Assembly: GCF_029688735.1 (NCBI RefSeq)
Contig: NZ_JARULD010000002.1
Coordinates: forward strand, 62,001 to 126,000
Direction: 5' to 3'
DNA: 64,000 nucleotides
From: Qipengyuania flavescens
GTDB taxonomy: Bacteria; Pseudomonadota; Alphaproteobacteria; Sphingomonadales; Sphingomonadaceae
Below are positions 32,902-41,416 of this stretch, one piece after another. The translations under genes and the position numbers were made by a program. The first letter of the stretch is position 1; every line of letters starts with the position of its first letter. The notes under the pieces were generated by a model. It was not told the origin of the DNA. It ran no database searches and saw only the letters and a program-made list of their open reading frames with translations.

Positions 32902-33471
32902 TCAGATCGCGCCGAGGGTGATAACGGCGGTGTCGACATAAGAGCCGGCAACCGGACGCTTCTGAGTATCGTCACGGTCGATGTAGACCTTCAGGTTGGC
33001 ATCGTCGTGGAACGCGCCGCCAGGAGTGACGGTCGGCGAGCTGCCGGTGCCCTTGGTGCGGTAATCGAGCTTGCCGAAGCTGCCATCGTTCGAGGTCAGC
33101 TCAATGCGGTAATGGATCAGGTTGGTGAAATCCGCAGCATCGTTTGCTGCGAGGCTGGCGCCGGCAGCATTCAGAAGACCGTTGTTGGCGGTGGATTTCG
33201 CAGCGATCTGCGCGGCGTAGTTGCAGCTCACGTAGATGTTCTGCGTGCCCGAATCGGCATTTTGCGAACCGTTCTTCAGCAGCAGCGCATTGGCACCAGC
33301 GCCTTGGTTGATGTTAACAGAAGCAAATTCGAAAGCGGCAGGCGCTTCGATGCTGCATTCGTCAGCTACGGTGGCACTAACGTCGAGAGTGGCGGAGTCG
33401 GTAGCATCGGCAAGGGCAGGCGACGAGACCATAGCGGTAGTCGCAATAGCAACCAGAGCAAGCTTCTTCAT
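32902..33471 (-). CDS. major pilin subunit, spore-coat-U (Csu) family
   Basis: This 189-residue secreted pilin is cleaved after 'SSPALA'. Two cysteines ('DECSIEA' and 'VSCNYAA') would form the subunit disulfide, and 'SYVDTAVITLGAI' is the typical C-terminal strand of this class. ATG at 33471 follows AAGGAAG; longer in-frame starts exist but precede the signal peptide. Low-complexity Ala/Asn content and a Csu-like donor strand near the N-terminus fit an archaic chaperone-usher major subunit. It is the first gene of the operon, with the promoter somewhere in the AT-richer 33472-33888 interval. Confidence 0.85.
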   Translation of the reverse strand: MKKLALVAIATTAMVSSPALADATDSATLDVSATVADECSIEAPAAFEFASVNINQGAGANALLLKNGSQNADSGTQNIYVSCNYAAQIAAKSTANNGLLNAAGASLAANDAADFTNLIHYRIELTSNDGSFGKLDYRTKGTGSSPTVTPGGAFHDDANLKVYIDRDDTQKRPVAGSYVDTAVITLGAI

Positions 33472-33888
33472 AAGGTACTTCCTTTCAGACATCATAGCGA
33501 GAACAGTGCTTAGCACTGCCGTTAAGTGCGAACCCAAACGCAACCTCCATGAAAGGAAATTGCTAGAACTCCGTCTTTTATATCTGCGGAGTGCAACAAA
33601 CGCGCATTCTTTTGATTCAGCGAAGATTTCCGCAGATGATTTTCTGCATGTCCCCTCGAATCCCCGTCCTGCGATGCAAATCACTTAACAAGGTGTTAAA
33701 CCAAATGTAAATGCCAAGGCCTTGTGTTTATGGGGAATGTTTCGCGATGGCACAGTCGACCTCGGCCCCCATAAGGAAAAGGCTTAACAGGTGGTCGGGA
33801 AACTTAGCAAAAGTTTAGTTTGCCGCAGCGAATTGAGGCTATTCACAGGATATGCTAGGCCTGAAGACTTCTATACGGGATAGCCATC
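33472..33888. other. AT-richer regulatory interval between pilus operon and PilZ-Xre gene
   Basis: This 417-bp divergent region has no credible gene. It must carry the promoters of the pilin gene (leftward) and of the PilZ-Xre gene (rightward). The sequence is visibly richer in A and T than its surroundings (for example around 33690-33830). No perfect sigma-54 or EcfG promoter was seen in it. Confidence 0.5.
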
Positions 33889-34557
33889 ATGACAGTCGGC
33901 AGAGGAGCGCAGTCGCGCAGTTCGGCGCGTTACACCTTACAACTGCCGATATCGATTATCTCCGGAGAAGGAGCGGAGCCTCCCGGTAGCATTCTCAACC
34001 TGTCACGCGAGGGTTGCCTGCTCTCCACGCTCGAATATCTGTTACCTGGTCAGTCGGTAAAAATGAAGATTGCCCCGCGCGACGAGCACCCCATCGAGGC
34101 TTCTGTAGCGTGGTCTAGCGACACGCTGTATGGCTGTACCTTCGTCACTCCACTCTCGGCGGACCACCTTTCGGACATCCTGCGTGTCAATCCCGTTAGT
34201 CCGACCGAGGTCACTTCGTCCGAAAGTTTTCTGGCCAAGCTTCCCGAAGCGTTGCTGGCTGCGCGGCAGGCCTCGGGCTACACCACGACCGAACTGGCTC
34301 GACATCTCGGGGTCAGCAGGCCGACCTTGTGGGCTTGGGAGAGCGGCCGTGCGACCCCTTCTCACGACAATCAGCAATCGGTGCTCGACTTTCTAAGACG
34401 GTCACAATTTGCCGGGGTAGAAATGCGGGAAAGCATGGTGGCGCCGGACAACGGTTCAAATGTCTTTTTTCAGGAAACGATCGCCGCTTCCCGACGCGAT
34501 CTTGCTCACAAGCTCGGCCTTGACGAAGATCAGATTCGCATTTCGATAAAGTTCTAA
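33889..34557 (+). CDS. PilZ domain fused to an Xre-type helix-turn-helix
   Basis: This 222-residue putative c-di-GMP-responsive transcription factor has an N-terminal PilZ domain (residues ~5-98) with both nucleotide-binding motifs intact: RSSAR (R10, R14) and NLSREG (N37, S39, G42). Residues ~118-172 form a classical Xre/HTH_3 fold ('TTTELARHLGVSRPTLWAWE'). The last ~50 residues have no recognised domain ('RRDLAHKLGLDEDQIRISIK'). It is divergent from the pilus operon and separated from it by 417 bp, so it may control pilus expression in response to c-di-GMP. The ribosome binding site (ACGGGATAG) is weak. Confidence 0.87.
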   Translation: MTVGRGAQSRSSARYTLQLPISIISGEGAEPPGSILNLSREGCLLSTLEYLLPGQSVKMKIAPRDEHPIEASVAWSSDTLYGCTFVTPLSADHLSDILRVNPVSPTEVTSSESFLAKLPEALLAARQASGYTTTELARHLGVSRPTLWAWESGRATPSHDNQQSVLDFLRRSQFAGVEMRESMVAPDNGSNVFFQETIAASRRDLAHKLGLDEDQIRISIKF

Positions 34558-35579
34558 AATGCCGTCTCGCAATAAGCGTACAGGGTTCCGTTGCTTACCA
34601 GAACGACGCCTTTCAGTACTTCTCTCATGATGCGGTTCGCAGACACGATCCCAAGGTCATCGCCTCTCAGGTGTCATGCGACAAAGAGGAAAACGGCGCG
34701 CACCACGGTATCGCCACACGGCTCAGCAAAGACTCAAAATCTACCGGCAGCGCCATCCATGAAAAGCAGTTCTCGGGTTTGATAGCAAATGCTCGAAGGT
34801 CCGAAATGACGGCGTGTAGCTGCCATCGAAGCACGGCTAAGCCAATGGCAGCTTTCGGGTCAAAATCGACACCGCTCGAATGACCGTGATGAGGGCGCGA
34901 AGCTGCCGGTGCATCGGATGCAATCAACGGCAAACCACTGAAGAGCCTATTGGCTACACGCTGCGGGCAGCCCATCGTTGGTTTATGCCGAACTCGCGCA
35001 TTAGCAGCAATTGACCGGGCTGTAGTTTGCTTCGCCGTTGTTCGCTACCCGCGCCCGTGCGCATATCGTCTGCCAGAGAAGCCCGCATACTCGTACCGGA
35101 AGGTACGCTACCGCGATGTGCGTGAAAAACGCGCAAGACATTTTTGGGTCGCGTGAAGTGGCAGAAAGGAGGTTTGGGGGTCTTAGCGAGAGAAATTGTT
35201 TAGCTTGCGCCAAACGAAAAGGAACCCCACACCTCCTACAGCCAAGGAGCGCGACGCGTATGCGCGCTCCTACTCCTATACAATCGACGGAACAGTCGTT
35301 TCGCTTACTCAGGCAGCGCTGAAGCAACACGCCATCCACCGCCGCGAACTGGTCGACCAAGTCTTCGATTTCCATTGTTTCATGTGAGGTGCGTTAAATT
35401 GGCTGTCACTCGGCTGCGTGACAGTGATGAACGAAGGGCTGCTTTCAGGCGGTCCCTTGTAGAGCCGCAATCATAGCGCAGAGCGGACCTTAGCCGCTCA
35501 ATTGGACGAGAATTTCCCGATGATTCGAGTGCCCATCTTTGTCACGTCGGGCGCACCAAATCATCGGCTGGGGGAGTGC
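34558..35579. other. about 1 kb without a convincing gene
   Basis: Several short overlapping ORFs exist on both strands, the longest at 35001-35375 on the minus strand. None shows a recognisable family, a good ribosome binding site or consistent codon use, and composition is lower in GC than in neighbouring genes. The interval may hold decayed genes or a non-coding RNA. The only clear structure is a long imperfect inverted repeat at 35167-35237, listed separately. Confidence 0.5.
35167..35237. repeat. imperfect inverted repeat, 16-bp arms
   Basis: Arms 35167-35182 and 35222-35237 are reverse complements at 14 of 16 positions (AGGAGGT..GGGG core), with a 39-nt AT-richer spacer. There is no T tract, so it is not a standard terminator. 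It could be the stem of a structured RNA or the remnant of a mobile element end. Confidence 0.55.
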
Positions 35580-36362
35580 CTATCCCCGCGCTACTGAGTC
35601 CAACGGCTCGCCGGTTACCGGATAGCCGAGATCCTCGCCGATCTCGAGCCACGTCTGGCCGTCGCGGTCACCCATATAGGGCGTGATCGTGCGCACCGGG
35701 ATCGCCTCGGCCTGGGCTTTGGCTTCGGCGTAGCTGCCGAACAGCGCGAGCCGCTCGAGATTGCGGCGGGTTGGAAAGATGACCTTGATCTCGCCGCGCT
35801 CTGCGGCATCCAGCGCGCCCTGTGCGGTCGTCCAGAACAGATGGGTGTTCTCGGACAGATCGGCTTCGATCTCGACTGCCCCCGTGCCGAGGTCCGCGAG
35901 GTAGAAGCGCGTGTCGTAGACGCGCGGGATGCGCTCGTTTTTCGGGAACCAGCGGGCGAAGGGCGTCAGCTGGTCAAGATCGAGGTCCCAGCCGAAATGA
36001 TCGAGCACCGGCGCCAGTTCACCGGTCTGCTGGAGATAGTCTCGCGCCGCGCGGGCCTTGGCCGCGTCGATATCGCCCGAGAGCCCGATTGCGAGGCCGG
36101 TTTCTTCCAGCGTTTCCCTTACCACGGCAATCTGGTGCGCGGCCTCGTCCGGGTCGAGCGGCCCGCCGATCCGCGCGCCAAGATCGAAATCTGCCGGATC
36201 GACCCGCCCGCCCGGAAACACGGCCATTCCGCCAGCGAAGACCATCTCGCGCGACCGGATCGTCATGAGGATTTCCGGCGGACCATCTTCCGCACCATGG
36301 CGGAAGATCACGACAGTGGCGGCGGGAATTCCTTCGGCAGATGGGTCGGATGGTGCGCTCAT
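35580..36362 (-). CDS. NUDIX hydrolase, NUDT19-like long-box type
   Basis: This 260-residue predicted NUDIX hydrolase is likely to act on CoA derivatives or other nucleoside diphosphates. The NUDIX box is split by an insert: 'GGMAVFPGGRVD' precedes about 25 residues and then 'VVRETLEETGLAIG', giving the REXXEETG core with metal-binding glutamates. This arrangement is typical of the NUDT19 / YP_-type coenzyme A diphosphatase relatives. ATG at 36362 is preferred; a longer in-frame start at 36404 gives an atypical N-terminus. It is the last gene on the minus strand before the gene-poor interval. Confidence 0.85.
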   Translation of the reverse strand: MSAPSDPSAEGIPAATVVIFRHGAEDGPPEILMTIRSREMVFAGGMAVFPGGRVDPADFDLGARIGGPLDPDEAAHQIAVVRETLEETGLAIGLSGDIDAAKARAARDYLQQTGELAPVLDHFGWDLDLDQLTPFARWFPKNERIPRVYDTRFYLADLGTGAVEIEADLSENTHLFWTTAQGALDAAERGEIKVIFPTRRNLERLALFGSYAEAKAQAEAIPVRTITPYMGDRDGQTWLEIGEDLGYPVTGEPLDSVARG

Positions 36363-36498
36363 GCCGGCATGTGTGGCCTGCGATGCGCAGCTTGCCAAGT
36401 GCATTCGCCGAAGCGGTGTCGGAGAAGTTTACAGATACTTCGGGTCAAGACTTGGCATTAACCATCGAAACTGCTGCAAATGCTGAGAATGTCTAGTT

Positions 36499-36514
36499 TG
36501 GCACGGGCCGTGCA
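36499..36514 (+). promoter_or_regulatory. sigma-54-like promoter element without an assigned gene
   Basis: TGGCACG-GGCC-GTGCA matches the -24/-12 consensus (TGGCACG N4 TTGC) with one mismatch, including both invariant GG and GC. Transcription would run rightward from about 36526 into a structured stretch ending at the 36589-36625 hairpin, so it could produce a ~100-nt RNA. No activator site was identified. Confidence 0.35.
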
Positions 36515-36588
36515 TAATGCTGGATGTCCCGACACAGTCTCCCGCGGGGCGCGCTGTCCCTGGTTTTAAGCAGCGCCTCGACGTGAAC

Positions 36589-36625
36589 AAAAAGGCCCGC
36601 CCGGTTGTCTCCCGGGCGGGCCTTT
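36589..36625 (-). terminator. strong terminator after grxD
   Basis: The arms AAGGCCCGCCCGG and its complement form a 13-bp stem with a T5 tail on the minus strand. It lies 29 bp beyond the grxD stop. On the plus strand only three T residues follow, so it is weaker in that direction. Confidence 0.93.
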
Positions 36626-36653
36626 CCCGTTCTGGTCTCGTCAGCTTGGGAAA

Positions 36654-36986
36654 TCAGGACTCGGCTTTCGCCACCTGCTTTTCATCCATCATGGTCTGAA
36701 GCTCTCCGGCTTCGAACATTTCCATCATGATGTCGCTGCCGCCAACGAATTCACCCTTCACATAAAGTTGCGGAATGGTCGGCCAGTCCGAATAGGTCTT
36801 GATGCCTTGCCGGATTTCCATGTCCTGCAAAACGTCCACGCTTTCATAGGCGACGCCGCAATGGTCGAGGATCGCGACTGCGCGGCTCGAGAAGCCACAC
36901 TGGGGGAACAGCGGCGTGCCCTTCATGAACAGGACTACATCGTTGGAGCCGACAACGTCGGCGATGCGGGTATTGGTGTCGGACAT
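36654..36986 (-). CDS. grxD: monothiol glutaredoxin Grx4
   Basis: This monothiol glutaredoxin carries and transfers [2Fe-2S] clusters, typically with a BolA partner. The 110-residue protein has the diagnostic CGFS active site (C30) and 'KGTPLFPQCGFS'. The glutathione-binding 'WPTIPQLYVKGEFVGGSDI' segment and the C-terminal helix are also present. The bolA gene is directly upstream (36 bp gap), the conserved functional pairing for iron-sulfur trafficking. Confidence 0.96.
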   Translation of the reverse strand: MSDTNTRIADVVGSNDVVLFMKGTPLFPQCGFSSRAVAILDHCGVAYESVDVLQDMEIRQGIKTYSDWPTIPQLYVKGEFVGGSDIMMEMFEAGELQTMMDEKQVAKAES

Positions 36987-37022
36987 AGCGGTCCGTCCTT
37001 TATCTGAGAAACTTGATGGGGA

Positions 37023-37256
37023 TCAGTTGGGGGCTTGGGTGGTCAGTTGCAAGGCGTGCAGTTCGCCGCCCATGCGCCCGCCCAGCGCGTCGTAGACCAT
37101 CTTGTGCTGCTGCACCCGGCTCTTGCCAGCGAACTGCGGGGCAGTGACCTTTGCTGCCCAATGATCGTTGTCGCCCGCCAGATCGCGCATTTCCACCTCC
37201 GCGCCGGGAAGCGCCGATGTTATCGCCTCGACGATATCGTTTGCCGCCATCGGCAT
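37023..37256 (-). CDS. bolA: BolA family protein (IbaG-like)
   Basis: This 77-residue single-domain partner of Grx4 helps with [2Fe-2S] transfer. Conserved features are the 'EVEMRDLAGDNDHWAAKV' strand-loop with a His ligand, 'SRVQQHKMVYDALGGRMGGELHAL' with its cluster-ligand His, and short length. It lies between grxD and the ATPase zeta gene; the next gene upstream ends 4 bp before its start, so the three are probably one transcript. An internal ATG at 37250 is an equally good start. Confidence 0.94.
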   Translation of the reverse strand: MPMAANDIVEAITSALPGAEVEMRDLAGDNDHWAAKVTAPQFAGKSRVQQHKMVYDALGGRMGGELHALQLTTQAPN

Positions 37257-37260
37257 CGGA

Positions 37261-37584
37261 TCAGCTTTCGCTCATATACTGGCGGCGGGCCTCTACGGCG
37301 CACTCTTCCAGCTTAGCGCGGATGTCGGCTTCGCTGACATCGCAATCTGCGGCGGTCAGGTCGCCCAGCAGCTTGCGGATCACGTCCTCGTCGCCCGCTT
37401 CCTCGAAGTCGGCCTGTACGACCGCTTTCTTGTAAGCGTCGGTTTCTTCTTCGGTCAGGCCCATCAGGCCGGCGGCCCACTCGCCGACCAGTCGATTGCG
37501 GCGTGCCGCGATCTTGAAGGCGGTTTCCTGGTCGAAGGCGAATTTGGATTCCTCGCCGCGTTCGCGATCCTTGAAGTCGGTCAT
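37261..37584 (-). CDS. F1-ATPase zeta subunit / DUF1476 inhibitor
   Basis: This 107-residue alphaproteobacterial protein of the DUF1476 family is characterised in Paracoccus as the zeta inhibitor of the F1FO-ATP synthase. The signature 'FKDRERGEESKFAFDQE' at the N-terminus and an all-helical body with 'RRNRLVGEWAAGLMGL' are clear. ATG at 37584 has GAGGGA upstream; a longer frame exists but belongs to the neighbouring intergenic DNA. The bolA and grxD genes follow closely. Confidence 0.93.
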   Translation of the reverse strand: MTDFKDRERGEESKFAFDQETAFKIAARRNRLVGEWAAGLMGLTEEETDAYKKAVVQADFEEAGDEDVIRKLLGDLTAADCDVSEADIRAKLEECAVEARRQYMSES

Positions 37585-37652
37585 GTCGTGTCCCTCGGGA
37601 ATGAATAGCTCTAGCGGGGGGATAGGCGCGGCCCATCCCACCCGCAAGGGCG

Positions 37653-38651
37653 CTAGTCCATGGTGACGACGAGTTTTCCGATTGCGCCGCGGTTTTCCAG
37701 CTTGGCAATGGCCTCGTGGGCGCGTTCGATCGAATAGGTCTCGCTGACCAGCGGGCTGATCTTGCCCGCCTTCCACAAATCGAACAGCTCGGCGATGTGG
37801 GCCTTGTTCTTCTCCGGCTCGCGAGCGGTGAACGCGCCCCAGAACACACCGCGGATGTCGCAGCTCTTTAGCAGCGTCAGGTTGAGCGGCATCTTGGCGA
37901 TCCCGGCAGGGAAGCCGATCACCAGAAAACGACCTTCCCATGCGATCGAACGCAGGGCCGGCTCCGAATAATCGCCACCGACGATGTCGTAGACGATATC
38001 CGCCCCGCCTTCGCCGACAGCGGCTTTGAAGTCGTTCGCTAGCTGCTTGGAGGTATCCTTGTCGAAAGGCGCGCGGGGATAGATCACCACCTCGTCCGCA
38101 CCGGCTTTCCTTGCGGTCTCGCCCTTTTCCTCGGTGGAGACGGCTGCGACCACACGGCAGCCATAGGCCTTGGCGAGTTCCACGGCAGAGAGACCGACGC
38201 CGCCCGCTGCGCCGAGCACGAGGACGGTTTCGCCCTCCTTGATGTCGCCGCGATCCTTCAGGCCGTGGATGGTCGTGCCATAGGTCATCAGCAAGGCGCT
38301 GGCCTGCACCAGGTCGATGCCCTCGGGCACCTTGAATAGACGCGCGGCATCGACGGCCACCTTTTCCTGCAGGCCACCGTTGCCGACCCCGCAAATCACC
38401 CTGTCACCGACTGCGAAGTCTTCGACGCCATCGCCCAGCGCCTCGATCGTGCCGGAGATTTCGCCACCCGGAGCGAAAGGGCGGGGCGGCTTAAACTGAT
38501 ACATGTCGCGAATGATCAGCGTGTCGGGGAAGTTGATAGCACAGGCGGCGACCTTGATCAGCACCTGGCCCTTGCCGGGGGTGGGCTCGGCGATATCTTC
38601 GACCACCAAGGTTTCGGGGCCCCCGGTTTCCTTCGACAGGACTGCTTTCAT
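37653..38651 (-). CDS. NADPH:quinone oxidoreductase, zinc-independent MDR family
   Basis: This 332-residue medium-chain dehydrogenase/reductase without zinc ligands acts like QorA-type quinone reductases. The cofactor motif is '[18 protein letters not shown]'. '[15 protein letters not shown]' and the C-terminal '[19 protein letters not shown]' are typical. The start codon overlaps the leuD stop (4 bp), so it is translationally coupled to the leucine genes, though no role in leucine synthesis is known for it. Confidence 0.92.
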   Translation of the reverse strand: MKAVLSKETGGPETLVVEDIAEPTPGKGQVLIKVAACAINFPDTLIIRDMYQFKPPRPFAPGGEISGTIEALGDGVEDFAVGDRVICGVGNGGLQEKVAVDAARLFKVPEGIDLVQASALLMTYGTTIHGLKDRGDIKEGETVLVLGAAGGVGLSAVELAKAYGCRVVAAVSTEEKGETARKAGADEVVIYPRAPFDKDTSKQLANDFKAAVGEGGADIVYDIVGGDYSEPALRSIAWEGRFLVIGFPAGIAKMPLNLTLLKSCDIRGVFWGAFTAREPEKNKAHIAELFDLWKAGKISPLVSETYSIERAHEAIAKLENRGAIGKLVVTMD

Positions 38652-39256
38652 GCTGCGTCTCTCCTTTGCGGCGCGTCGAGCCAGGGAAGGGCCTGCGCGC
38701 GCTGTTGTTCATGGGTTTCAATGGGTGCGCTGCGTTCCAGCGTCAGCCCGATTTCGTCCAGCCCGTCCAGCAGGCAATGCTTGCGGAACGGATCGACTTC
38801 AAAAGCGAAACGATCCTGGAAGGGGGTGGTAACGGTCTGGTTCTCCAGATCGATCGTGATGGGGTGGCCCGCGGCAATTTCGAGCAGGCGGTCGACCTGA
38901 TCCTGCGACAATTCGACAGTCAGGATGCCGTTCTTGAACGCGTTACCCGAAAAGATGTCCGAGAAACTCGGCGCAATCACCGCCGTGATGCCGAGATCGA
39001 GAAGCGCCCATGCGGCATGTTCGCGGCTCGATCCGCAGCCGAAATTGTCGCCCGCGATCAGGATCGGGGCACCGGCGAAATCCTCTACGTCGAACGGATT
39101 GCCGGGCGCTTCGCGGATGGTCTCGAATGCACCTTTTCCGAGCCCCTCGCGGCTGACCGTTTTGAGCCAGTGCGCAGGAATGATGACGTCGGTATCGACA
39201 TTCTTGAGGCCCAGCGGGATCGCGCGGCCTTCGATCGTCGATACCTTGTCCATCAA
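38648..39256 (-). CDS. leuD: 3-isopropylmalate dehydratase small subunit
   Basis: This is the swivel-domain subunit of isopropylmalate isomerase in leucine synthesis. The 202-residue protein carries '[14 protein letters not shown]', '[17 protein letters not shown]' and '[16 protein letters not shown]', all diagnostic for LeuD. The coding sequence overlaps a 48-residue membrane peptide gene at its 5' end by 4 bp and the quinone reductase at its 3' end by 4 bp. Confidence 0.97.
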   Translation of the reverse strand: MMDKVSTIEGRAIPLGLKNVDTDVIIPAHWLKTVSREGLGKGAFETIREAPGNPFDVEDFAGAPILIAGDNFGCGSSREHAAWALLDLGITAVIAPSFSDIFSGNAFKNGILTVELSQDQVDRLLEIAAGHPITIDLENQTVTTPFQDRFAFEVDPFRKHCLLDGLDEIGLTLERSAPIETHEQQRAQALPWLDAPQRRDAA

Positions 39257-39399
39257 TCGGTCTCCGGTTTCTCGCCCGAGGGAATTTTGCCGGGCTGCTC
39301 TGGCTTGTTTTTGTCGGTGGTGCGCTTGCCTGCATAGAGCAGCGCGGCGGCGATGGCGGCGGAGCCAATGGCTCCGGCGATCTTGAGCTTGTTCGTCAT
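39253..39399 (-). CDS. 48-residue single-pass membrane peptide between leuC and leuD
   Basis: This short gene encodes a peptide starting '[20 protein letters not shown]', that is a single hydrophobic helix (about residues 6-22) followed by a lysine- and proline-rich hydrophilic tail ending 'SGEKPETD'. The ATG at 39399 lies 14 bp after the leuC stop with CGGGG upstream. The stop overlaps the leuD ATG by 4 bp (ATGA), so leuD translation probably depends on it. No family was recognised; the gene position within a leu operon looks deliberate rather than accidental. Confidence 0.75.
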   Translation of the reverse strand: MTNKLKIAGAIGSAAIAAALLYAGKRTTDKNKPEQPGKIPSGEKPETD

Positions 39400-39413
39400 G
39401 CCCCGTTCAATGG

Positions 39414-40865
39414 TCAGGCATCGACCGCTTGGCAAGGGGCGAGGGTGCGGACATCGGCGAGGCGACCGGTGACAGCGGCGGCAGCGGCCATCGCCGGGCT
39501 GACGAGATGAGTGCGTGCTCCCGGACCCTGGCGGCCGACGAAATTGCGATTGCTGGTGGATGCGCAGCGTTCGCCGGGTGGGACCTTGTCGGGATTCATT
39601 GCGAGGCAGGCGGAACAACCAGGCTCGCGCCACTCGAACCCGGCAGCCGTGAAGACCCGGTCCAGCCCCTCGGCTTCCGCCTGCCGCTTGACTAGGCCGG
39701 AACCGGGCACGACGATCGCCCATCGCACGTTCGAGGCTTTCGTGCGGCCTTTGAGCACGTCCGCGGCGGCGCGCAAATCCTCGATGCGGCTGTTGGTGCA
39801 GCTGCCGATGAAGACATTCTCGATCGCGATGTCCTCGATGCGCTGGCCGGGTTCGAGGCCCATATAATCGAGGCTCTTGCGGGCGGCAGATTGCTTGGAG
39901 GGGTCGGCGAAGCTTTCAGGGGCTGGCACATTGCCGCCGACTGCCACGACGTCTTCGGGGCTGGTGCCCCAGCTTACGGTCGGCTCGACATCCGCGGCAT
40001 CGATCACGACGGTCTTGTCGAATACGGCATCGGGGTCGGAGTGCAGCGTCTTCCACCACGCGACCGCCCTGTCCCATGCCTCGCCTCGCGGAGCATAGGG
40101 ACGACCTTCGAGATAGGAAAAGACCGTATGGTCCGGCGCAATCAGCCCGGCGCGCGCACCGCCTTCGATGCTCATGTTGCAGACGGTGAGCCGGCCCTCG
40201 ACGCTCATGCGCTCGAACACGGCCCCGCGATATTCGATCACGTGGCCGGTACCGCCCGCCGTGCCGATCACGCCGATGATGTGCAGGATCAGGTCTTTCG
40301 GCGTGACACCCGGTCCGAGTTCGCCTTCGACTCTCACTTCCATCGATTTCGACGGGCGCAATTGCAGCGTCTGCGTTGCCAGCACATGTTCGACCTCGCT
40401 AGTGCCGATGCCGAAGGCGAGCGCGCCGATGCCGCCATGCGCGGCGGTGTGGCTGTCCCCGCAGACGATCGTCGCACCGGGGAGCGAGAAGCCCTGCTCC
40501 GGCCCGACCACGTGGACGATGCCCTGTTCGGGTGCGACCGCGTCGATATAATCGATACCGAAGGCAGGCGCGTTCGCTTCCAGCGCGGCGAGCTGTGCGG
40601 CACTCTGTGGATCCTCGATCGGCAGGCGTTTCCCAGCGGCATCGGTGCGCTGGGTGGTCGGCAGATTGTGGTCGGGAACGGCAAGGGTCAGGTCGGGCCG
40701 ACGCACTGTGCGTCCCGCCAACCGCAAAGCCTCGAAGGCCTGCGGGCTTGTGACTTCGTGCACCAGATGCCGGTCGATATAGAGGATGCACGTGCCGTCA
40801 TCGCGGCGCTCGACGACATGGGCGTCCCAGATTTTTTCGTAAAGCGTGCGCGGTTTGCTGGCCAT
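39414..40865 (-). CDS. leuC: 3-isopropylmalate dehydratase large subunit
   Basis: This 483-residue aconitase-family subunit binds the catalytic [4Fe-4S] cluster through Cys residues in '[10 protein letters not shown]' and '[12 protein letters not shown]'. '[20 protein letters not shown]' and the N-terminal '[12 protein letters not shown]' are diagnostic for LeuC. ATG at 40865 gives the normal N-terminus; the frame stays open for 29 more codons upstream, but these do not resemble LeuC. It is divergent from the thioesterase gene. Confidence 0.97.
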   Translation of the reverse strand: MASKPRTLYEKIWDAHVVERRDDGTCILYIDRHLVHEVTSPQAFEALRLAGRTVRRPDLTLAVPDHNLPTTQRTDAAGKRLPIEDPQSAAQLAALEANAPAFGIDYIDAVAPEQGIVHVVGPEQGFSLPGATIVCGDSHTAAHGGIGALAFGIGTSEVEHVLATQTLQLRPSKSMEVRVEGELGPGVTPKDLILHIIGVIGTAGGTGHVIEYRGAVFERMSVEGRLTVCNMSIEGGARAGLIAPDHTVFSYLEGRPYAPRGEAWDRAVAWWKTLHSDPDAVFDKTVVIDAADVEPTVSWGTSPEDVVAVGGNVPAPESFADPSKQSAARKSLDYMGLEPGQRIEDIAIENVFIGSCTNSRIEDLRAAADVLKGRTKASNVRWAIVVPGSGLVKRQAEAEGLDRVFTAAGFEWREPGCSACLAMNPDKVPPGERCASTSNRNFVGRQGPGARTHLVSPAMAAAAAVTGRLADVRTLAPCQAVDA

Positions 40866-40954
40866 GGCGCGAAATTGCGGCACGAATGCCACGAGCGCAA
40901 AAAGGCAATTCCAGAGTCTTCCAAACTTAACCTTTCTCTGCTCTACTGACACTT

Positions 40955-41377
40955 ATGTCAGCAAAGCCATTCGCCTTTCCGATCAAAGTGATTCCCTCGG
41001 ACATCGACTTCATGGGGCACGTGAACAACGCGCGTTACCTGAACTGGGTGCAGGATACGGTGCTGGCGCATTGGCAGAAGCTTGCGCCGGCCGAGGAAGT
41101 GGCGAGCAAGGCTTGGGTCGCGCTCAAGCACGAGATCACCTACCGCAAGCCCGCCTTTCTCCATGACGATGTGATCGCCGAAACGGTGCTCGAAAAGATC
41201 AAGGGTGCCCGGTCATTCTACAACACCGTCATCAAGCGCGGCGAGGAAGTTCTCGCCGAGGTGCAGAGCATGTGGTGCTGCCTCGATAGCGAAACGCATC
41301 GCCCCGCGCGCATCAGCAGCGAAGTCGCCGAGAAATTTTTCGGTCTTAAGAACCGCCAGCCCTCTTCCGGGGAATAG
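40955..41377 (+). CDS. acyl-CoA thioesterase, 4-hydroxybenzoyl-CoA thioesterase fold
   Basis: This 140-residue single hotdog-domain thioesterase has the active-site motif 'SDIDFMGHVNNARYLNW', in which the Asp is the catalytic residue of the YbgC/4HBT group. 'ITYRKPAFLHDDV' follows. The substrate is probably a short- or aromatic acyl-CoA. It is divergent from leuC and lies 39 bp upstream of crtW on the same strand. Confidence 0.9.
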   Translation: MSAKPFAFPIKVIPSDIDFMGHVNNARYLNWVQDTVLAHWQKLAPAEEVASKAWVALKHEITYRKPAFLHDDVIAETVLEKIKGARSFYNTVIKRGEEVLAEVQSMWCCLDSETHRPARISSEVAEKFFGLKNRQPSSGE

Positions 41378-41416
41378 GGTTTTGCGCCGACGGCTGCGCC
41401 TCCCTATATAGCAAAT

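Noticed and set aside
35001..35375. 124-codon ORF on the minus strand in the gene-poor interval
   Set aside because: The N-terminus looks protein-like, but the rest is Cys/Arg-rich without a family match. It overlaps equally long frames and has no good ribosome binding site. It may be a decayed gene.
27767..35560. Possible att duplicate of the tRNA-Arg 3' end near 35550 (CGGGCGCACCA)
   Set aside because: Only about seven bases match the tRNA end (CGGGCGC), which is expected by chance in GC-rich DNA.
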